Shown here: positions 62,992 to 64,000 of the stretch, piece after piece
How positions within the stretch are numbered: the first letter of the stretch is position 1
Layout: every line of letters begins with the position of its first letter
Assembly: GCF_000472705.1 (NCBI RefSeq)
Contig: NZ_AXAE01000008.1
Coordinates: 1-64,000 of the forward strand
Length of the DNA stretch: 64,000 bases
Direction of reading: 5' to 3'
Source: Mesorhizobium erdmanii USDA 3471
Lineage (GTDB): Bacteria > Pseudomonadota > Alphaproteobacteria > Rhizobiales > Rhizobiaceae
The notes under the pieces: generated by a model
Databases searched by the model: none
Seen by the model: only the letters and a program-made list of their open reading frames with translations
Told to the model about the DNA's origin: nothing
Made by a program: the position numbers and the translations under genes

Positions 62992-64000
62992 TGGGCGCTT
63001 GCCGGAGTGCTCGGCATGACTTTGGCCAGTTCATCGAGATTGCTCATAACGAGCCGCCGCTTACCGTCCTCGATCTCGTGGATCATCTCGACGGTGCGCG
63101 ACGTCAACGGCGTCGCGATACCGAGTTCTCGCCCGATCTCGACGATCGGGAGAATCTGCGCATCGACCTCCGTCTTGCGCTTGCGGATGGCGAGGTCGCG
63201 CCAGATGCCGGTATGCGATTTCGCCGACCGACGGTTGTGAATCACCATATCGTTGAAGGAACGATCGGTGGCGGCCTTGGGTGATCCTGGCGCGAACGCG
63301 CTCGGGTCAAAGCCGTCGAACGCTTCGACCTTGACCCCATTCGCCTTGGCGACGGCTCCAACTTCCAGTCCCACCGCCGAGAGGACCGCGCGATAGCGCG
63401 TGTCGGCAAACACATCGGCTATCGAATCGTCCGTCAGCGCCGTGGCGAAGAGCAGCGCGCCATAGATCATCTTGCCCCAGAGATAGCCCCAGATGTTGTC
63501 GGTGAGCACCGCTTTCGGCTCGAAATCCTGCATCAGGCGGTGCAGCTCTTCGATGCGCGGGGTTCGCTTGCCGTCGAGTTCGCCGATCACCACCGCGCCA
63601 TGGCCGCTGTAATGGACCACGCCCGGCTCCAGGTAATCCGCGCCGAAATTGACGAAACAGCCGATCGTGCGCTGGTTGCCGACGATTTCGGCGATGGTGA
63701 GTTCGTTCAACCCGTTCTGCGCCGAGATCACGCAGCCGCCATCGGCCAGATGAGGCAACAGCGCAGTCGCGGCAATGCGCGTATGGTGCGCCTTGACGCA
63801 CAGGAAAATCCGCTCGAAACGGCCATTTACGGCGGCAGGAAGGAAGGCCGGTGCCTTCACTACATCCTGAAGGATCGGCCCGGCGATGCGCAAGCCATCG
63901 GCGTTTATCGCCTTGACGTGGCCGACATCACTGTCGACGAAAGTGACGGCATGGCCGGCGCGGATGAAGGCAGCGCCGAGCGTGCCGCCGATCGCTCCGG
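62988..64000 (-). CDS. Ketopantoate reductase-like (ApbA/PanE) protein, 5' end outside window
   Basis: The frame runs past the right edge. The visible start G-A-I-G-G-T-L-G-A-A-F-I-R-A-G-H is the end of the Rossmann glycine motif. Further motifs are C-V-K-A-H-H-T, S-A-Q-N-G-L-N-E and W-G-K-M-I-Y-G, typical of the ketopantoate reductase fold, with a C-terminal helical domain. True PanE is about 300 residues; here about 337 codons are visible. Its operon with an SDR and peptidase suggests a catabolic oxidoreductase rather than pantothenate synthesis. Confidence 0.85.
   Translation of the reverse strand, partial: GAIGGTLGAAFIRAGHAVTFVDSDVGHVKAINADGLRIAGPILQDVVKAPAFLPAAVNGRFERIFLCVKAHHTRIAATALLPHLADGGCVISAQNGLNELTIAEIVGNQRTIGCFVNFGADYLEPGVVHYSGHGAVVIGELDGKRTPRIEELHRLMQDFEPKAVLTDNIWGYLWGKMIYGALLFATALTDDSIADVFADTRYRAVLSAVGLEVGAVAKANGVKVEAFDGFDPSAFAPGSPKAATDRSFNDMVIHNRRSAKSHTGIWRDLAIRKRKTEVDAQILPIVEIGRELGIATPLTSRTVEMIHEIEDGKRRLVMSNLDELAKVMPSTPASAQ

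Overview
The window is about 64 kb of high-GC DNA from an alphaproteobacterium of the order Rhizobiales, most probably Mesorhizobium or a close relative. The main reasons are a complete ndvB-ndvA pair (cyclic beta-1,2-glucan synthase and exporter), a five-step rhizobial-type histidine utilisation operon, the dense ABC-transporter and short-chain-dehydrogenase catabolic clusters, and frequent GTG/TTG starts with start-stop overlaps. The genus is inferred; no rRNA or complete tRNA is present to confirm it.

Region 1 (1-8.7 kb): the tail of an ISAs1-family transposase, then the hut locus. hutC-hutF (minus) and hutI-hutH-hutG-small secreted protein-hutU-hutD (plus) diverge from a short gap that holds a perfect 14-bp palindrome, a likely HutC operator. 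The gene set gives histidine > urocanate > imidazolonepropionate > formiminoglutamate > formylglutamate > glutamate plus formate.

Region 2 (9-20.6 kb): ndvB (2863 codons), a UUCG-loop hairpin, ndvA, and an isolated ccmC. Region 3 (20.6-32.2 kb): a DSD1/D-threonine-aldolase-like enzyme, a D-lyxose isomerase, a small unknown protein, and a minus-strand block DUF4129-DUF4350-MoxR-DUF58-SpoIIM-RDD, a MoxR/vWA-type envelope module. Beyond it lie a polytopic membrane protein, a TPR protein and an internally duplicated unknown protein.

Region 4 (32.3-45.7 kb) is catabolic: a MocA-type pseudogene, hydroxyquinol dioxygenase plus maleylacetate reductase (hydroxyquinol to 3-oxoadipate), then a set resembling amino-alcohol utilisation. 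That set comprises two SDRs, a class III PLP enzyme, an APH-fold kinase, an APC permease, an isochorismatase-like hydrolase, and a B12 diol dehydratase whose large and medium subunits are fused, all near a LuxR-type regulator with an inverted repeat just upstream. No microcompartment shell genes and no dehydratase reactivase genes are seen.

Region 5 (46-49 kb): a short YadA-like trimeric autotransporter, a secreted unknown protein and a LysE-type exporter. Region 6 (49.4-59.5 kb): one plus-strand run with a class II aldolase, a 2-hydroxyacid dehydrogenase, GntR and LacI regulators, and a polyamine-type ABC importer. An arginine-deiminase-fold enzyme sits inside the importer operon, and a noncanonical M24 peptidase-like protein follows it; the substrate is not known.

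Region 7 (59.5-64 kb): a truncated sugar/nucleoside-type ABC permease and the 3' half of a tRNA-Gln(CUG), which looks like an integration scar. After about 800 bp of unassigned DNA comes a minus-strand operon of a ketopantoate-reductase-like protein (cut by the window end), an SDR and an M20 peptidase. The tRNA fragment suggests that a genomic island starts here and runs beyond the window.
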